Shown: positions 44,985 through 54,584, numbered from the stretch's first letter. The stretch is DNA of 64,000 bases from Collinsella sp. AM33-4BH (GCF_003469205.1 NZ_QSIN01000002.1:124001-188000), one strand, 5' to 3'. The notes: a model not told the origin generated them from the sequence alone. Numbers and translations: made by a program.

Positions 44985-46460
44985 GTGTTTGATTCCCTGA
45001 GCGATCGCCTCAACGACACATTTGACCGCCTGCGCGGCAAGGGCAAGCTGACCGAGGCCGATATCACCTCGGCCATGCGCGACATTCGCATGGCGCTGCT
45101 CGAGGCCGACGTCAACTTCAAGGTCGTCAAGGAGTTCGTCGCCAAGACCAAGGAGCGCTGCATGACCGCCGAGGTCATGGAGTCGCTGTCGCCGGCGCAA
45201 AACGTCGTCAAGATCGTGCTCGATGAGCTCACCGATATGCTCGGTTCCACCGAGAGCAAGCTCGTCTTTAGCAACCGCATCCCCAATGTCATCATGCTCG
45301 TGGGCCTGCAGGGCTCCGGTAAGACCACGGCGGCCGTAAAGCTGGCATACCTGCTCAAGAAGCAGGGTCGCTCGCCGCTGCTCGCCGCGTGCGACGTCTA
45401 TCGTCCCGCCGCTGCCGACCAGCTTGCCACGCTCGGTGGCGAGATCGGCGTGCCGGTCTTCCGCGGTGACGGCGCGCACCCGGTCGATATCGCCAAGGGC
45501 GCTATTCAGGAGGCCGTTGACCACCTGCGCGACGTGGTCATCGTCGATACCGCCGGTCGCCTGCAGATCGACGAGCAGATGATGCAGGAGGCCGTGGACA
45601 TCAAGAAGGCCGTCAAGCCCGATCAGGTGCTGATGGTTGTCGATGCCATGACCGGTCAGGATATCGTCAACGTCGTCTCGACCTTCGCCGAGCGCACCGA
45701 CTTTGACGGCGTGATCATCTCCAAGCTCGACGGCGATGCCCGTGGCGGCGGCGCGCTTTCCGTGCGCCAGGTGACCGGCAAGCCCATCAAGTTCGTGAGC
45801 ATGGGCGAGAAGCCCGATTCGCTGGAGCCGTTCTATCCCGATCGTATGGCCAAGCGCATTCTTGGCATGGGCGACGTTGTCGGCATTATCGAGAAGGCCC
45901 AGGAGGCGGCCGACGCCGAGCAGCTCGAGGCTGCCGAGCGAATGCTGCGCGAGGGCTTCACCATGAACGATATGCTCGACCAGATGAAGGCCGTCAAGAA
46001 GATGGGCGGCATGAAGGGCATCCTGGGCATGCTCCCCGGCGGCCAGCGTGCGCTCAACCAGATGGGTGGCAACCTGGACGAGGGCATCTTCGATAAGAAC
46101 GAGGCCATTATCATGTCGATGACCAAGGAGGAGCGCCTGCGTCCCTCCATAATCAACGGTCAACGTCGCGCGCGTATCGCCAAGGGCGCCGGCGTAACCC
46201 CCACCGAAGTCAATACCCTTATGAAGCAGTGGGGCGAGATGAATAAGATGATGGGCCGCATGCGCACGATAGCCAATCAGGCACAGGCCGGCGGCAAGAA
46301 GGGCAAAAAGGGTAGGAAGGGCAAGAAAATGCGCATGCCCAATATCCCTGGCCTGGACGCTATGGGTCTGGGCGGCATGGGCGGCCTGGGTACGGGCGGT
46401 CCCAAGTCCGATATGGAGCTGCTGCGCCAGATGGAAGCGCAGATGCGCAATAAGAAATAG
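44985..46460 (+). CDS. ffh: Signal recognition particle protein Ffh
   Basis: 491 residues, GTG start after AAGGAG. The G domain has GLQGSGKTTAAVKLA, DVYRPAAADQL, DTAGRLQID and SKLDGDARGGG; the M domain (about 330-491) is Met-rich and ends in Lys/Gly/Met-rich sequence. It binds signal peptides and 4.5S RNA. It works with FtsY just upstream. Confidence 0.96.
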   Translation: MFDSLSDRLNDTFDRLRGKGKLTEADITSAMRDIRMALLEADVNFKVVKEFVAKTKERCMTAEVMESLSPAQNVVKIVLDELTDMLGSTESKLVFSNRIPNVIMLVGLQGSGKTTAAVKLAYLLKKQGRSPLLAACDVYRPAAADQLATLGGEIGVPVFRGDGAHPVDIAKGAIQEAVDHLRDVVIVDTAGRLQIDEQMMQEAVDIKKAVKPDQVLMVVDAMTGQDIVNVVSTFAERTDFDGVIISKLDGDARGGGALSVRQVTGKPIKFVSMGEKPDSLEPFYPDRMAKRILGMGDVVGIIEKAQEAADAEQLEAAERMLREGFTMNDMLDQMKAVKKMGGMKGILGMLPGGQRALNQMGGNLDEGIFDKNEAIIMSMTKEERLRPSIINGQRRARIAKGAGVTPTEVNTLMKQWGEMNKMMGRMRTIANQAQAGGKKGKKGRKGKKMRMPNIPGLDAMGLGGMGGLGTGGPKSDMELLRQMEAQMRNKK

Positions 46461-46485
46461 GGCTGTAATTCCAGCTTGATATGGC

Positions 46486-46520
46486 AAAGGCCACTCGGAA
46501 GCTACCGGGTGGCCTTTGTT
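46486..46520 (+). terminator. Terminator after ffh
   Basis: AAAGGCCAC (46486-46494) pairs with GTGGCCTTT (46509-46517), followed by GTTGTTGG. It ends the plsX-to-ffh unit. Confidence 0.75.
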
Positions 46521-46580
46521 GTTGGCTTTGATTGTTGGGTTGCGTTTGGCGTCGCGCCCCGAGCTCGCGGTGTCGTGCCG

Positions 46581-47345
46581 TTAGTGGCAGCTGCAGCCCT
46601 CGTGGCCCTCGTGCTCGTGATGGTCGTGGCAGCTGCAGGACTCGCCGTGTTCGTGGGCGTGGTCGTGGTCATGGCCGTGGCAGCCGCACGTGGCCTCGCC
46701 GTTCTGTGCGAGCGTGCCGGCGATAAGGGCCTCGACGCAAGCGTCGCAGCTGCCCTGGGCACCTGCGTATACCGTGATGCAGGCTTGGGCAAGCGCATTG
46801 ATAGCGCCGCCGCCGATGCCGCCGCAGATGAGCGTGTCCACGCCACCGTTGGCGAGCAGGCCCGCAAGGGCACCGTGGCCGGTGCCGCCGGTGCCCACGA
46901 CCTGTTCGTTGAGCACCTTGCCGTCCTGAATGTCGTAGATCTTGAACTGCTCGCTGCGGCCAAAGTGCATAAAGATGTTGCCGTTGTCGTACGTGGTTGC
47001 CACCCTCATGGTGTCGACCTCCTTTGCTGGCCATGCGGCCGTCGCTGTGGTGATGGGGGAGTACGCGATATTGCCGCCCTCGATGATGAGCGCTCGTCCG
47101 TTGACCAGCGCGTTTGCCACCTTGCGATGCGCGCGGCTGCAGATTGCCGCCACCGTGGCGCGAGCAATGCCCATCTGCTGTGCGACGGCCTCTTGGTTAA
47201 GGCCTTCCAGGTCGCACAGGCGCAGCGCCTCGAGTTCGTCGACCGTCATGTCGATGGCATCGCCGCTCGCCAGGCCATCGGGGGTAAAACCGCGATATTC
47301 GGGGATGATTCCGACGCGGCGCAGTTTTTCGCGTCTTCCTGCCAT
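46581..47345 (-). CDS. DUF134 HTH fused to a NifX/FeMo-cofactor-binding-like domain
   Basis: 254 residues from ATG 47345 with AAGGAG five bases upstream. The N-terminal half is a DUF134 HTH (GRREKLRRVGIIPEYRGFTP, MTVDELEALRLCDLEGLNQEAVAQQMGI). The C-terminal half is a Nitro_FeMo-Co domain (VDTMRVATTYDNGNIFMHFGRSEQFKIYDI, GHGALAGLLANGGVDTLICGGIGGGAINAL), ending in a long His/Cys tail (GCHGHDHDHAHEHG). A DNA-binding domain joined to an Fe-S/metal-carrier domain suggests a metal- or redox-responsive regulator. Two palindromes containing CATATGTC lie upstream and may be its own operators. Confidence 0.85.
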   Translation of the reverse strand: MAGRREKLRRVGIIPEYRGFTPDGLASGDAIDMTVDELEALRLCDLEGLNQEAVAQQMGIARATVAAICSRAHRKVANALVNGRALIIEGGNIAYSPITTATAAWPAKEVDTMRVATTYDNGNIFMHFGRSEQFKIYDIQDGKVLNEQVVGTGGTGHGALAGLLANGGVDTLICGGIGGGAINALAQACITVYAGAQGSCDACVEALIAGTLAQNGEATCGCHGHDHDHAHEHGESCSCHDHHEHEGHEGCSCH

Positions 47346-47358
47346 GCGCACTCCTTAT

Positions 47359-47425
47359 CTGACATATGTCAACAATAGGATAACTCGATGCTCATTGAGC
47401 GCAAGGAATTTCTGGCATATGTCAG
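47359..47425. promoter_or_regulatory. Twin operator-like palindromes upstream of the DUF134-NifX gene
   Basis: TGACATATGTCA (47360-47371) is a perfect palindrome, and CTGGCATATGTCAG (47412-47425) is nearly one. Their centres are 53 bases apart, about five helical turns, so dimers could bind on one face and loop. The first overlaps the expected promoter region of the minus-strand gene. Confidence 0.6.
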
Positions 47426-47511
47426 AAAATGAGGGCTTATGTTAGGGCTGTGGGGCCGCGTGCGCCTGGGCTACAATGAATCTCGCTTGTAGGCGACTGA
47501 CAGGAGGGTCA

Positions 47512-48360
47512 ATGAGCAAGGCTGATCAACAGTTTGTAGCCATGTGCCGCGATATTCTGGACCATGGCACCACCACCGAGGGCCAAAAGGTCCGCCCGGT
47601 GTGGGAGGACGGCACCCCTGCCTATACCATTAAAAACTTTGGTGTCACGGCGCGCTATGACCTGCGCGAAGAGTTCCCGGCACTTACCCTGCGCCGTACG
47701 GCGCTTAAGTCTGCTATGGACGAGATCCTATGGATCTATCAAAAGAAGTCCAATAACGTGCATGACCTCAACAGTCATATTTGGGATGAGTGGGCTGACG
47801 AGACCGGCTCTATCGGCAAGGCCTACGGCTACCAGATTGGCCAGAAGAGCCATTACGCCGAGGGCGACTTCGATCAGATGGACCGCGTGCTGTACGACCT
47901 CAAGCATACGCCGTACAGCCGTCGTATTATGACGAACACGTACGTGTTCAGCGATCTACCCGAGATGCATCTGTATCCGTGCGCCTACAGCGTGACCTAT
48001 AACGTCACTCAGCGTCCGCAGGACGACAAACCGACGCTCAACATGATTCTCAACCAGCGTAGCCAGGACATTTTGGCCGCGAACAATTGGAATGTGTGCC
48101 AGTACGCAATTCTGTTGATGATGGTTGCGCAGTCGGTCGATATGATTCCCGGCGAGCTGCTGCACGTGATCGCCGATGCCCACATTTACGACCGCCATGT
48201 CGATATCGTCCGCGAGCTTATCGAGCGTCCGCAGTTTGCCGCGCCCAAGGTAACGCTCAACCCCGATGTGCATGACTTCTATGCGTTTACGACCGATGAC
48301 CTGATCGTCGAGGGCTACGAGCACGGCCCGCAGGTCAAGAACATTCCCATTGCGGTGTAG
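47512..48360 (+). CDS. thyA: Thymidylate synthase
   Basis: 282 residues from ATG 47512 after AGGAGGG. Makes dTMP from dUMP using methylene-THF. The active-site Cys lies in HLYPCAYSVTYNV, followed by LNMILNQRSQDILAANNWNV and the C-terminal dUMP-binding DAHIYDRHVD. The DHFR gene follows one or ten bases after, a standard thyA-folA pair that regenerates THF. Confidence 0.95.
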   Translation: MSKADQQFVAMCRDILDHGTTTEGQKVRPVWEDGTPAYTIKNFGVTARYDLREEFPALTLRRTALKSAMDEILWIYQKKSNNVHDLNSHIWDEWADETGSIGKAYGYQIGQKSHYAEGDFDQMDRVLYDLKHTPYSRRIMTNTYVFSDLPEMHLYPCAYSVTYNVTQRPQDDKPTLNMILNQRSQDILAANNWNVCQYAILLMMVAQSVDMIPGELLHVIADAHIYDRHVDIVRELIERPQFAAPKVTLNPDVHDFYAFTTDDLIVEGYEHGPQVKNIPIAV

Positions 48361-48369
48361 GTGGCGCTC

Positions 48370-48888
48370 ATGACGTGTAAGCTTTCTGCCATCGTCGCCG
48401 TGTGCGATGACTGGGGTATTGGGTGCGAGGGCGACATGGTGGTGTCCAACCGTGCCGACATGCGTCATTTTGTGGCGCGCACCAAAGGTTGCCCGGTCAT
48501 TATGGGACGCAAGACGCTGTTGAGTTTTCCCGGCGGACGACCGCTCAAGAATCGCCGCAACATTGTGCTCACGCGCGACCAAGGCTTTGCGCCCGAGGGC
48601 GTCGACGTGGTGCATAGCGTTGATGAAGCGCTCGCCGTGGTAGCCGATGAACCCGTTGCGTGGGTGATTGGCGGCGGCGAGGTGTATCGGCAGTTTTTGC
48701 CGTATTGCGTGGAGGCCGAGGTCACGCACAACCATTGCATCCATGCCGTGGACACGTACTTTCCCGATCTGGATGCCGATCCCGCGTGGGAGATTGCGCG
48801 ACGTGGTGGTGTTGCTACGATTGCCGCGGGCGAGGGTGACGAGGGTCTCGATTATGAGTTCGTGACGTATCGTCGCGTTGATGTGTAA
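48370..48888 (+). CDS. folA: Dihydrofolate reductase
   Basis: 172 residues from ATG 48370 (AGGTGG upstream); GTG 48361, directly after the thyA stop, is the alternative. It reduces DHF to THF. The sequence KLSAIVAVCDDWGIGCEGDMV, the MGRKTLLSFPGGRPLKNR motif and VIGGGEVYRQFLPY are typical. It pairs functionally with thyA. Confidence 0.93.
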   Translation: MTCKLSAIVAVCDDWGIGCEGDMVVSNRADMRHFVARTKGCPVIMGRKTLLSFPGGRPLKNRRNIVLTRDQGFAPEGVDVVHSVDEALAVVADEPVAWVIGGGEVYRQFLPYCVEAEVTHNHCIHAVDTYFPDLDADPAWEIARRGGVATIAAGEGDEGLDYEFVTYRRVDV

Positions 48889-48997
48889 ACCCGTTTATCC
48901 CTTCGGTATTATCGGGTTGGAATGAGTGGCGGGGTAGCGCATGGCGTTGCCCCGATATTTGTATAGGTGCTGCAAAGAAAGGTGCGAGCTGGCTGCT

Positions 48998-49912
48998 ATG
49001 ACTGATGCCGTTGAGGTGCTGCAAATCGATTCGCTCGAGGACGAGCGGCTCGATGCCTACGTGCGACTGACCGAGCGCGAGCTGCGCTGCGTGTTGGAGC
49101 CGCAAAAGGGCATCTTTATCGCCGAGAGTGCCAAGGTTATCGAGCGCGCGGTTCGCGCCGGATACGAGCCGGTGAGCTTTCTTTTGGGCGAACGCTGGCT
49201 CGACCAGATGATGCCGCTGTTTGAGCGCCTGGTTGTGCGCGAGGGCGCGGGCCCGGTTCCCGTGTTCGTGGCCTCGATGGAGCTTATGGAGCAGCTGACG
49301 GGCTTTAACGCGACACGCGGTGCGCTCGCGGCATTCCGCCGTCCACGTCAGATTCCGGTAGCCGAGTTCTTGGGTGGCGTCGTCGAGGCGGCGGGGGAGC
49401 GCCCGGTGCGCGTGTGCGTGCTCGAGGGCATTGTCGACCACACCAACGTCGGCGCGATTTTCCGCTCGGCGGCTGCGCTGAACGTCGATGGCATTTTGGT
49501 GAGCCCTACGTGCTGCGATCCGCTGTACCGTCGCTCGGCCCGTGTGAGCATGGGCACGGTGTTCCAGGTGCCCTGGACACGCATTGGCAGCGAGGCGCGC
49601 GTATGGCCGCATGATGGGCTGGCGGCGCTACACGATGCCGGCTTTTCGTGTGCCGCCATGGCATTGACGGATGATTCGGTGTCGTTGGACGATTCCGCGC
49701 TGCAGGAGATTGACCGCCTGGCAATCTTTATGGGCACCGAGGGTGCTGGCTTGGGCGCCAAGACCATTGCGGGCTGTGACCGAGCCGTGCGAATTCCGAT
49801 GGCGCACGGGGTCGATTCGCTCAACGTGGCCGCGGCAAGTGCTGTCGCCTTTTGGCAGCTGTGTCCGCATGTGAGCAATGAGTATCACTACCAGCCGGGT
49901 TTGTATCACTAA
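48998..49912 (+). CDS. SpoU/TrmH family RNA methyltransferase
   Basis: 304 residues from ATG 48998. A trefoil-knot SPOUT enzyme: CVLEGIVDHTNVGAIFRSAAAL (motif 1), IFMGTEGAGLGAKT (motif 2) and VRIPMAHGVDSLNVAAASAVAFW (motif 3). The N-terminal part resembles the substrate-binding domain of TrmH/RlmB-like enzymes. Substrate (23S rRNA or tRNA) cannot be decided. The exact start is uncertain because the region between 48941 and 48998 has no strong site. Confidence 0.88.
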   Translation: MTDAVEVLQIDSLEDERLDAYVRLTERELRCVLEPQKGIFIAESAKVIERAVRAGYEPVSFLLGERWLDQMMPLFERLVVREGAGPVPVFVASMELMEQLTGFNATRGALAAFRRPRQIPVAEFLGGVVEAAGERPVRVCVLEGIVDHTNVGAIFRSAAALNVDGILVSPTCCDPLYRRSARVSMGTVFQVPWTRIGSEARVWPHDGLAALHDAGFSCAAMALTDDSVSLDDSALQEIDRLAIFMGTEGAGLGAKTIAGCDRAVRIPMAHGVDSLNVAAASAVAFWQLCPHVSNEYHYQPGLYH

Positions 49913-50037
49913 ACAGATATTTCGCACCGGGCTGTGGTTCGGGGCGTTTCGGCCGACGCTGGTCGGTGCTAAGCTGGTGTCGGCTTTGGTCTTAAATTGC
50001 CGTTTTGTTGTATGACGTACGCTAGTGGGGAGGGCGT

Positions 50038-51387
50038 GTGGCTAAGAAATCTACGGCTATCGATGTAACGCAGGGTGTCATTTGGCAGCAGCTGCTGTCG
50101 CTGTGCGTTCCCATTTTCTTTAGTTCGTTCTTTCAGCAGGCATACACGCTTATCGGTACCTATATCGTCGGTCAGTTTGGCGGCAAGCTCGCGCTGGGTG
50201 GCATTCAGGCCACGATGGTGCTCACCGAGCTCTGCATTGGTTTTTGCGTCGGTGTGGGTGCTGGCTGTGCCGTTATTACCGGTCAGTTTTTTGGCCAGCA
50301 CGATGACGAGCGCCTGAGCCGATCGGTCCACACGGCCATGACGCTCGCGCTGGTGGGCGGTATCGCTTTCTCGATTCTTGGCATAGTGTTCGTTGAGCCC
50401 ATGCTGGTGCTTATGAATACGCCGCATGAACTATTGGCCGAGGGCGTGGCCTATGCCCGTTGCTATTTTGCCGCCATGGTTGCGGCGCTGCTGCTCAATA
50501 TGGGAACGGCATTGCTGCGCGCCGTGGGCGACACGCGCGGGCCCGCTGTGATCATCGCTTCCGGCTGCCTTGTTAATGCGGTGCTGGATGTCATCTTCGT
50601 TGCCGTACTTCATATGGAGGCTCTGGGCTGCGGCATCGCGGTGGCGCTGACCATTTGCTCCAATGCCACGATGATCGTGATTCGTATGATGCACGCACCG
50701 GGTGCGTGGCGGCTTTCACTGTCCAAACTCGGCATTGATCCTGGTATTTGTAAGAGCATGATTTCGTGTGGTCTGCCGCTTGGCTTTCAGTCTGCTGCGT
50801 ATTCGATTTCCAACGTTTTGATTCAGGTGTCGGTCAACTCGTTTGGTGCCGATGTCACCACGGCTTGGGGTCTTTCGGGCCGCCTGGATGGCATTGTCTG
50901 GATGGTTACCGAGGCGCTTGGCGTGTCGATTACCACGTTCTCGGCACAGAACTTTGGCGCGCGCAACTACGAGCGTATGCGAAAGGGCTACCATACGTCG
51001 CTCGTGCTGTCGTTTATGCTCATTGGTGGCCTGTCTGCCGTGCTGCTGGTGTTCTCGGGTCCGTTGTCGCGCCTGTTTGTCGACGATGCTTCGATTTCGG
51101 CGTACACCACGACGATTCTTCACTTTATCGCGCCGTTCTACGCGATCTTCTCGATTATCGAAAACGCGTCGGGCTCCATTCGCGGCGCCGGCGTGAGTCT
51201 GCAGCCTATGATGCTCACCATCTTTGGCACCGTTGTCTTGAGGGTGATTTGGGTGTTTGCGATCATGCCCTTCGATCCGTCGCTCGAGCATCTACTGCTG
51301 GTCTACCCCGTAACCTGGCTCATTACGGCCACGATGTTCACCATCTACCACCACAGCGGCAACTGGCTAGGCCGCGCCATCGCCTAA
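50038..51387 (+). CDS. MATE family efflux transporter
   Basis: 449 residues, GTG start. About 12 membrane segments. The MatE pattern is visible: SSFFQQAYTLIGTYIVGQFGG, GAGCAVITGQFFGQHDDERL, and in the second half FGARNYERMRKGYHTSLVLS. It probably exports drugs or organic cations by Na+ or H+ antiport. Its substrate is not predictable. It is convergent with the adenosyltransferase gene, separated by a long palindrome. Confidence 0.9.
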   Translation: MAKKSTAIDVTQGVIWQQLLSLCVPIFFSSFFQQAYTLIGTYIVGQFGGKLALGGIQATMVLTELCIGFCVGVGAGCAVITGQFFGQHDDERLSRSVHTAMTLALVGGIAFSILGIVFVEPMLVLMNTPHELLAEGVAYARCYFAAMVAALLLNMGTALLRAVGDTRGPAVIIASGCLVNAVLDVIFVAVLHMEALGCGIAVALTICSNATMIVIRMMHAPGAWRLSLSKLGIDPGICKSMISCGLPLGFQSAAYSISNVLIQVSVNSFGADVTTAWGLSGRLDGIVWMVTEALGVSITTFSAQNFGARNYERMRKGYHTSLVLSFMLIGGLSAVLLVFSGPLSRLFVDDASISAYTTTILHFIAPFYAIFSIIENASGSIRGAGVSLQPMMLTIFGTVVLRVIWVFAIMPFDPSLEHLLLVYPVTWLITATMFTIYHHSGNWLGRAIA

Positions 51388-51396
51388 TGATCCCTT

Positions 51397-51460
51397 GGGG
51401 CGGAGGGAAACGGATCATTGCTCTCCGTCGTGATGTCGATGTCCGTTTTCCTCCGTCCCC
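51397..51460. terminator. Long inverted repeat between convergent MATE and cobO genes
   Basis: GGGGCGGAGGGAAACGGA (51397-51414) is repeated in reverse complement as TCCGTTTTCCTCCGTCCCC (51442-51460), with one indel and one mismatch. It acts in both directions and resembles the element at 11951-12058 in placement and G-rich content. Confidence 0.65.
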
Positions 51461-51470
51461 TTCGGTTTCA

Positions 51471-51956
51471 TTAGTATTTAATGCCTTGGCGGGCCAGGAG
51501 GCCTTCGTCGAAGTAGTGTTTGACGGGGCGCATTTCTGTGACCAGGTCGGCGAGGTCCGCGAGGGGCAGCAGGCCGCGGCAGGTCAGTATGAGCTCTGTG
51601 GTGTCGGGTTTCATCGCGATTAGTTCCTCGACATCCTCTCGCGCCACAAAGCCGCGGCGCATGGCCTCGCCGAGTTCGTCCAAAATCAGAACGTCGACCT
51701 GTGAGATCTGCTCGCGTGCGAGCTCCATGATCTGTGCGGCGCAAGCCTCGGGCGTGTCGCGGTCGGCCTGTGCAATTCGTAACCCTAGGCGTGGTGCCGC
51801 ATCATGCTCGGCGCAGTGCAGCTTCTTGGCAATCTGCAGCATGAGTACGTCGAGCCCATAACCTGTGGCGCGCATCGCCAATCCCAGCGCAGCCGTGGTT
51901 TTGCCCTTGCCATCGCCCGTATAGATCTGAACCTTGCCGACTTCGAGTGATGCCAT
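51471..51956 (-). CDS. cobO: Cob(I)alamin/corrinoid adenosyltransferase, short form
   Basis: 161 residues, compared with about 196 in BtuR/CobA relatives. The P-loop reads GDGKGKTTAALGLAMRA; also conserved are DVLILDELGEAM, a TCRG near the end of the sheet and ADLVTEMRPVKHYFDEGLLARQGIKY at the end. It transfers adenosyl to the corrin cobalt. The corrin-displacing FxW segment and the FIKG segment known in Salmonella CobA are missing; a shortened LMLQIAKKLHCAEHD sits there instead. Activity may therefore differ, or it may act on a different substrate. Confidence 0.8.
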   Translation of the reverse strand: MASLEVGKVQIYTGDGKGKTTAALGLAMRATGYGLDVLMLQIAKKLHCAEHDAAPRLGLRIAQADRDTPEACAAQIMELAREQISQVDVLILDELGEAMRRGFVAREDVEELIAMKPDTTELILTCRGLLPLADLADLVTEMRPVKHYFDEGLLARQGIKY

Positions 51957-52033
51957 CTCTATCCTTTCGTGCCCGGCGTCGGTTTATCGCCGGCCGGGTT
52001 GGGTATTCTAGTTAGCATTATCAACCCCAGTAG

Positions 52034-53941
52034 ATGGAGTTCAAGCAGATGGAGATGGATGACAACAAGCGTAGACGGAATATGATCCTCTACGTGCTCA
52101 TCGCCTTCGTCGTCTACCTCGTGCTCTCGACCGTTCTGTTCCCTAACATCGGTCACACGCAGCAGATTACGAAGACCGATTACTCGACGTTTGTCAAAGC
52201 GCTCGATAAGAAGAGTGTCGACAAGGTCGAGTACAACACGGACGATTACTCGATTTATTACACCAAGAAGGGCGAGGACGAGAACATCGCCTATAAGACG
52301 ACCGGTGTGCCGAACGATGCGGGCTTTACCGATCGCGTGCTTGAGTCTGGCGCTTCGCTGGAGTCGGTCGTTCCCGATAAAAACTCGGGTTTGATGACCT
52401 ACTACCTGCTCACGCTCATTCTTCCCATGGCGATTTTCTTCCTCATCGGTTGGTGGCTCAACCGCCGCATGAAGAAGGCTATGGGCGATGACGGCCCGTC
52501 GATGAACTTTGGCGGCGGCGGTTTTGGCGGCGGCGGACTGGGTAAGTCCGGCGCGCGCGTGATCGCCTCCAAGGACGTGGGCGTGACCTTTAAGGACGTC
52601 GCCGGCCAGGAAGAGGCCAAGGAGTCCCTCAAGGAGGTCGTCGACTTTCTGGAGAAGCCGCAGCGCTACGAGGAGATTGGCGCCAAGCTGCCGCGCGGTG
52701 CTCTCCTTGTTGGCCCTCCGGGTACCGGTAAGACCCTGCTAGCCAAGGCTGTTGCCGGCGAGGCTGGTGTTCCGTTCTTTAGCATTTCGGGTTCTGAGTT
52801 CGTCGAGATGTTCGTCGGCCGTGGCGCCGCCAAGGTGCGTGACCTTTTTAAGCAGGCCAAGGAAAAGGCCCCGTGCATCGTGTTTATCGACGAGATCGAT
52901 ACCATCGGTAAGAAGCGCGATGGCGGCGGTTTTAGCGGCAACGACGAGCGTGAGCAGACGCTCAATCAGTTGCTGACCGAGATGGATGGCTTCGATAACC
53001 ACAAGGGTATCGTTGTCCTTGCCGCAACCAATCGCCCCGACAGTCTCGATCCGGCGCTGCTGCGCCCCGGTCGTTTTGACCGCCGCATCCCCGTCGAGTT
53101 GCCCGATCTGACCGGCCGTAAGAACATCCTTGAGCTTCACGCCAAGAGTGTGAAGACCGAGCCGCCGATTGACCTGACCGCGATTGCCCGCGCCACGCCC
53201 GGTGCCTCGGGCGCCGACCTGGCCAATATCATCAACGAGGGCGCCCTGCGCGCCGTTCGCGAGGGTCGCAAGCGTGCAACCCAGGACGACTTCGAGGAGT
53301 CGGTGGAGGTCGTCATTGCCGGCCAACAGCGTAAGTCCACGGTGCTTTCCGACCACGAGAAGCAGGTCGTTTCCTACCACGAGATCGGCCATGCTATCGT
53401 CGCTGCCCGCCAAAAGGGTTCCGCGCCGGTTACCAAGATCACCATCGTGCCGCGCACGAGCGGTGCTCTTGGCTATACCATGCAGGTCGAGGAGGACGAG
53501 CGCTTCCTGACGACACGCCAGGAGGTCTTGGACAAGCTCGCCGTCTACTGCGGCGGCCGTGCGGCCGAGGAACTCATCTTTGGCGAGATGACGACCGGTG
53601 CCGCCAACGATATCGAACAGGCCACCAAGCTTGCCCGTAATATGGTGACGCGCTTTGGTATGTCCGACGAGTTTGGCATGATGGCGCTCGGTACCGTGCA
53701 GAACGCGTATCTCAATCAGGACACGTCGCTCACCTGCGCCCCTGGTACGGCCGAGCGTGTGGACGCGATTGTCGCTAAGCTGATCGAGGACGCGCACGAT
53801 CGCGCCCTGCAGATCCTCAAGGAAAACAAGTTTAAGCTGCACGAGCTGGCTCGTTATCTGTACAAGAAGGAGACGATCACGGGCGAGGAGTTTATGAATC
53901 TTCTTACGCGCGAGAATCCGCTGATGCCAAAGCAGCAGTAA
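52034..53941 (+). CDS. ftsH: ATP-dependent zinc metalloprotease FtsH
   Basis: 635 residues. Two N-terminal membrane segments (about 17-36 and 123-141), then the AAA+ module: Walker A GPPGTGKT, Walker [10 protein letters not shown], the second region of homology with RPGRFDRR. The protease domain has HEIGHA with the zinc histidines. It degrades misfolded membrane proteins and some regulators. A Gly-rich linker precedes the AAA domain. The divergent cobO gene starts 78 bases upstream. Confidence 0.95.
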   Translation: MEFKQMEMDDNKRRRNMILYVLIAFVVYLVLSTVLFPNIGHTQQITKTDYSTFVKALDKKSVDKVEYNTDDYSIYYTKKGEDENIAYKTTGVPNDAGFTDRVLESGASLESVVPDKNSGLMTYYLLTLILPMAIFFLIGWWLNRRMKKAMGDDGPSMNFGGGGFGGGGLGKSGARVIASKDVGVTFKDVAGQEEAKESLKEVVDFLEKPQRYEEIGAKLPRGALLVGPPGTGKTLLAKAVAGEAGVPFFSISGSEFVEMFVGRGAAKVRDLFKQAKEKAPCIVFIDEIDTIGKKRDGGGFSGNDEREQTLNQLLTEMDGFDNHKGIVVLAATNRPDSLDPALLRPGRFDRRIPVELPDLTGRKNILELHAKSVKTEPPIDLTAIARATPGASGADLANIINEGALRAVREGRKRATQDDFEESVEVVIAGQQRKSTVLSDHEKQVVSYHEIGHAIVAARQKGSAPVTKITIVPRTSGALGYTMQVEEDERFLTTRQEVLDKLAVYCGGRAAEELIFGEMTTGAANDIEQATKLARNMVTRFGMSDEFGMMALGTVQNAYLNQDTSLTCAPGTAERVDAIVAKLIEDAHDRALQILKENKFKLHELARYLYKKETITGEEFMNLLTRENPLMPKQQ

Positions 53942-53959
53942 GGCTGCCTGCGCAGTGTC

Positions 53960-53998
53960 GAACGCCCCATTTGAGTGTCCATCTCAAATGGGGCGTTC
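53960..53998 (+). terminator. Perfect 16-bp hairpin after ftsH
   Basis: GAACGCCCCATTTGAG (53960-53975) and CTCAAATGGGGCGTTC (53983-53998) are perfect complements with the loop TGTCCAT. There is almost no U-tract, and the DUF523 site follows at once. It may terminate, or protect the 3' end of ftsH mRNA, while the start of the next gene lies just beyond it. Confidence 0.65.
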
Positions 53999-54016
53999 TG
54001 CTTGAGGGAGATGCAA

Positions 54017-54478
54017 ATGAAGATCGTGGTGAGTGCCTGCTTGATGGGCGAGAGCTGCAAGTATAACGGACTTGACAATTACCATCGCAAGCTGGTCGAG
54101 GCTTGCGAGCGTACGGGGACCGAGGTCCTGCTGGTGTGCCCCGAGGTTTTTGGCGGTCTGCCTACGCCGCGCAAGCCGTCCGAGATTGTGGACGGTGAGG
54201 TCCGTACCTGCGAGGGTGTCTCTGTCGATCGCGAGTTTCGCCTAGGTGCCCAGCGTGCGCTCGATATGTGCGAGCACTTTGGCGGCCCGTCCGAGATTGC
54301 TGCCTGCATCCTTCAAGACCGTAGCCCCTCGTGCGGTGCGGGTCGCGTCTACGATGGCACCTTCAGCGGTACGCTCACCGCGGGCAACGGCGTTTTTGTC
54401 GATCTGCTGCTGCGTCACGGGTACCGTGTGATTCCGGCTAGCGAGTTCGATCCCAGCATGCTGGAACATTGTCCATAG
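54017..54478 (+). CDS. DUF523 family protein
   Basis: 153 residues from ATG 54017 with GGGAG upstream; ATG 54011 is in frame but poorly spaced. Characteristic blocks are VVSACLMGESCKYNG, CPEVFGGLPTPRKPSEI, DRSPSCGAGRVYDGTF and NGVFVDLLLRHGYRVIP. The conserved Cys pair and Cys/Gly motif suggest metal or Fe-S binding; the function is not defined in the literature I can recall with certainty. Confidence 0.88.
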   Translation: MKIVVSACLMGESCKYNGLDNYHRKLVEACERTGTEVLLVCPEVFGGLPTPRKPSEIVDGEVRTCEGVSVDREFRLGAQRALDMCEHFGGPSEIAACILQDRSPSCGAGRVYDGTFSGTLTAGNGVFVDLLLRHGYRVIPASEFDPSMLEHCP

Positions 54479-54479
54479 C

Positions 54480-54584
54480 ACTCGAACCCAACACTTCCTC
54501 ACGGGTGACCGTTTTGGCATCATCCGTGAAGTTGATATTGAGTACGACCCGGTCATCAAAGACGTAGACCGAGTTGACAGGCGC
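54480..54584 (-). pseudogene. Possible 3' remnant of a serine recombinase
   Basis: Reading on the minus strand, PVNSVYVFDDRVVLNINFTD and KTVTREEVLG resemble the last part of large serine recombinases (the NSIYVYDDKIV-type ending). Nothing of the catalytic domain is present nearby, and the upstream frame is disrupted. Only a short piece remains, so the assignment is tentative. It lies next to an IS3 fragment. Confidence 0.45.

Noticed and set aside
51957..52033. Cobalamin riboswitch before cobO
   Set aside because: Only 77 bases separate the divergent cobO and ftsH starts, too short for a B12 aptamer, and no B12-box was seen.
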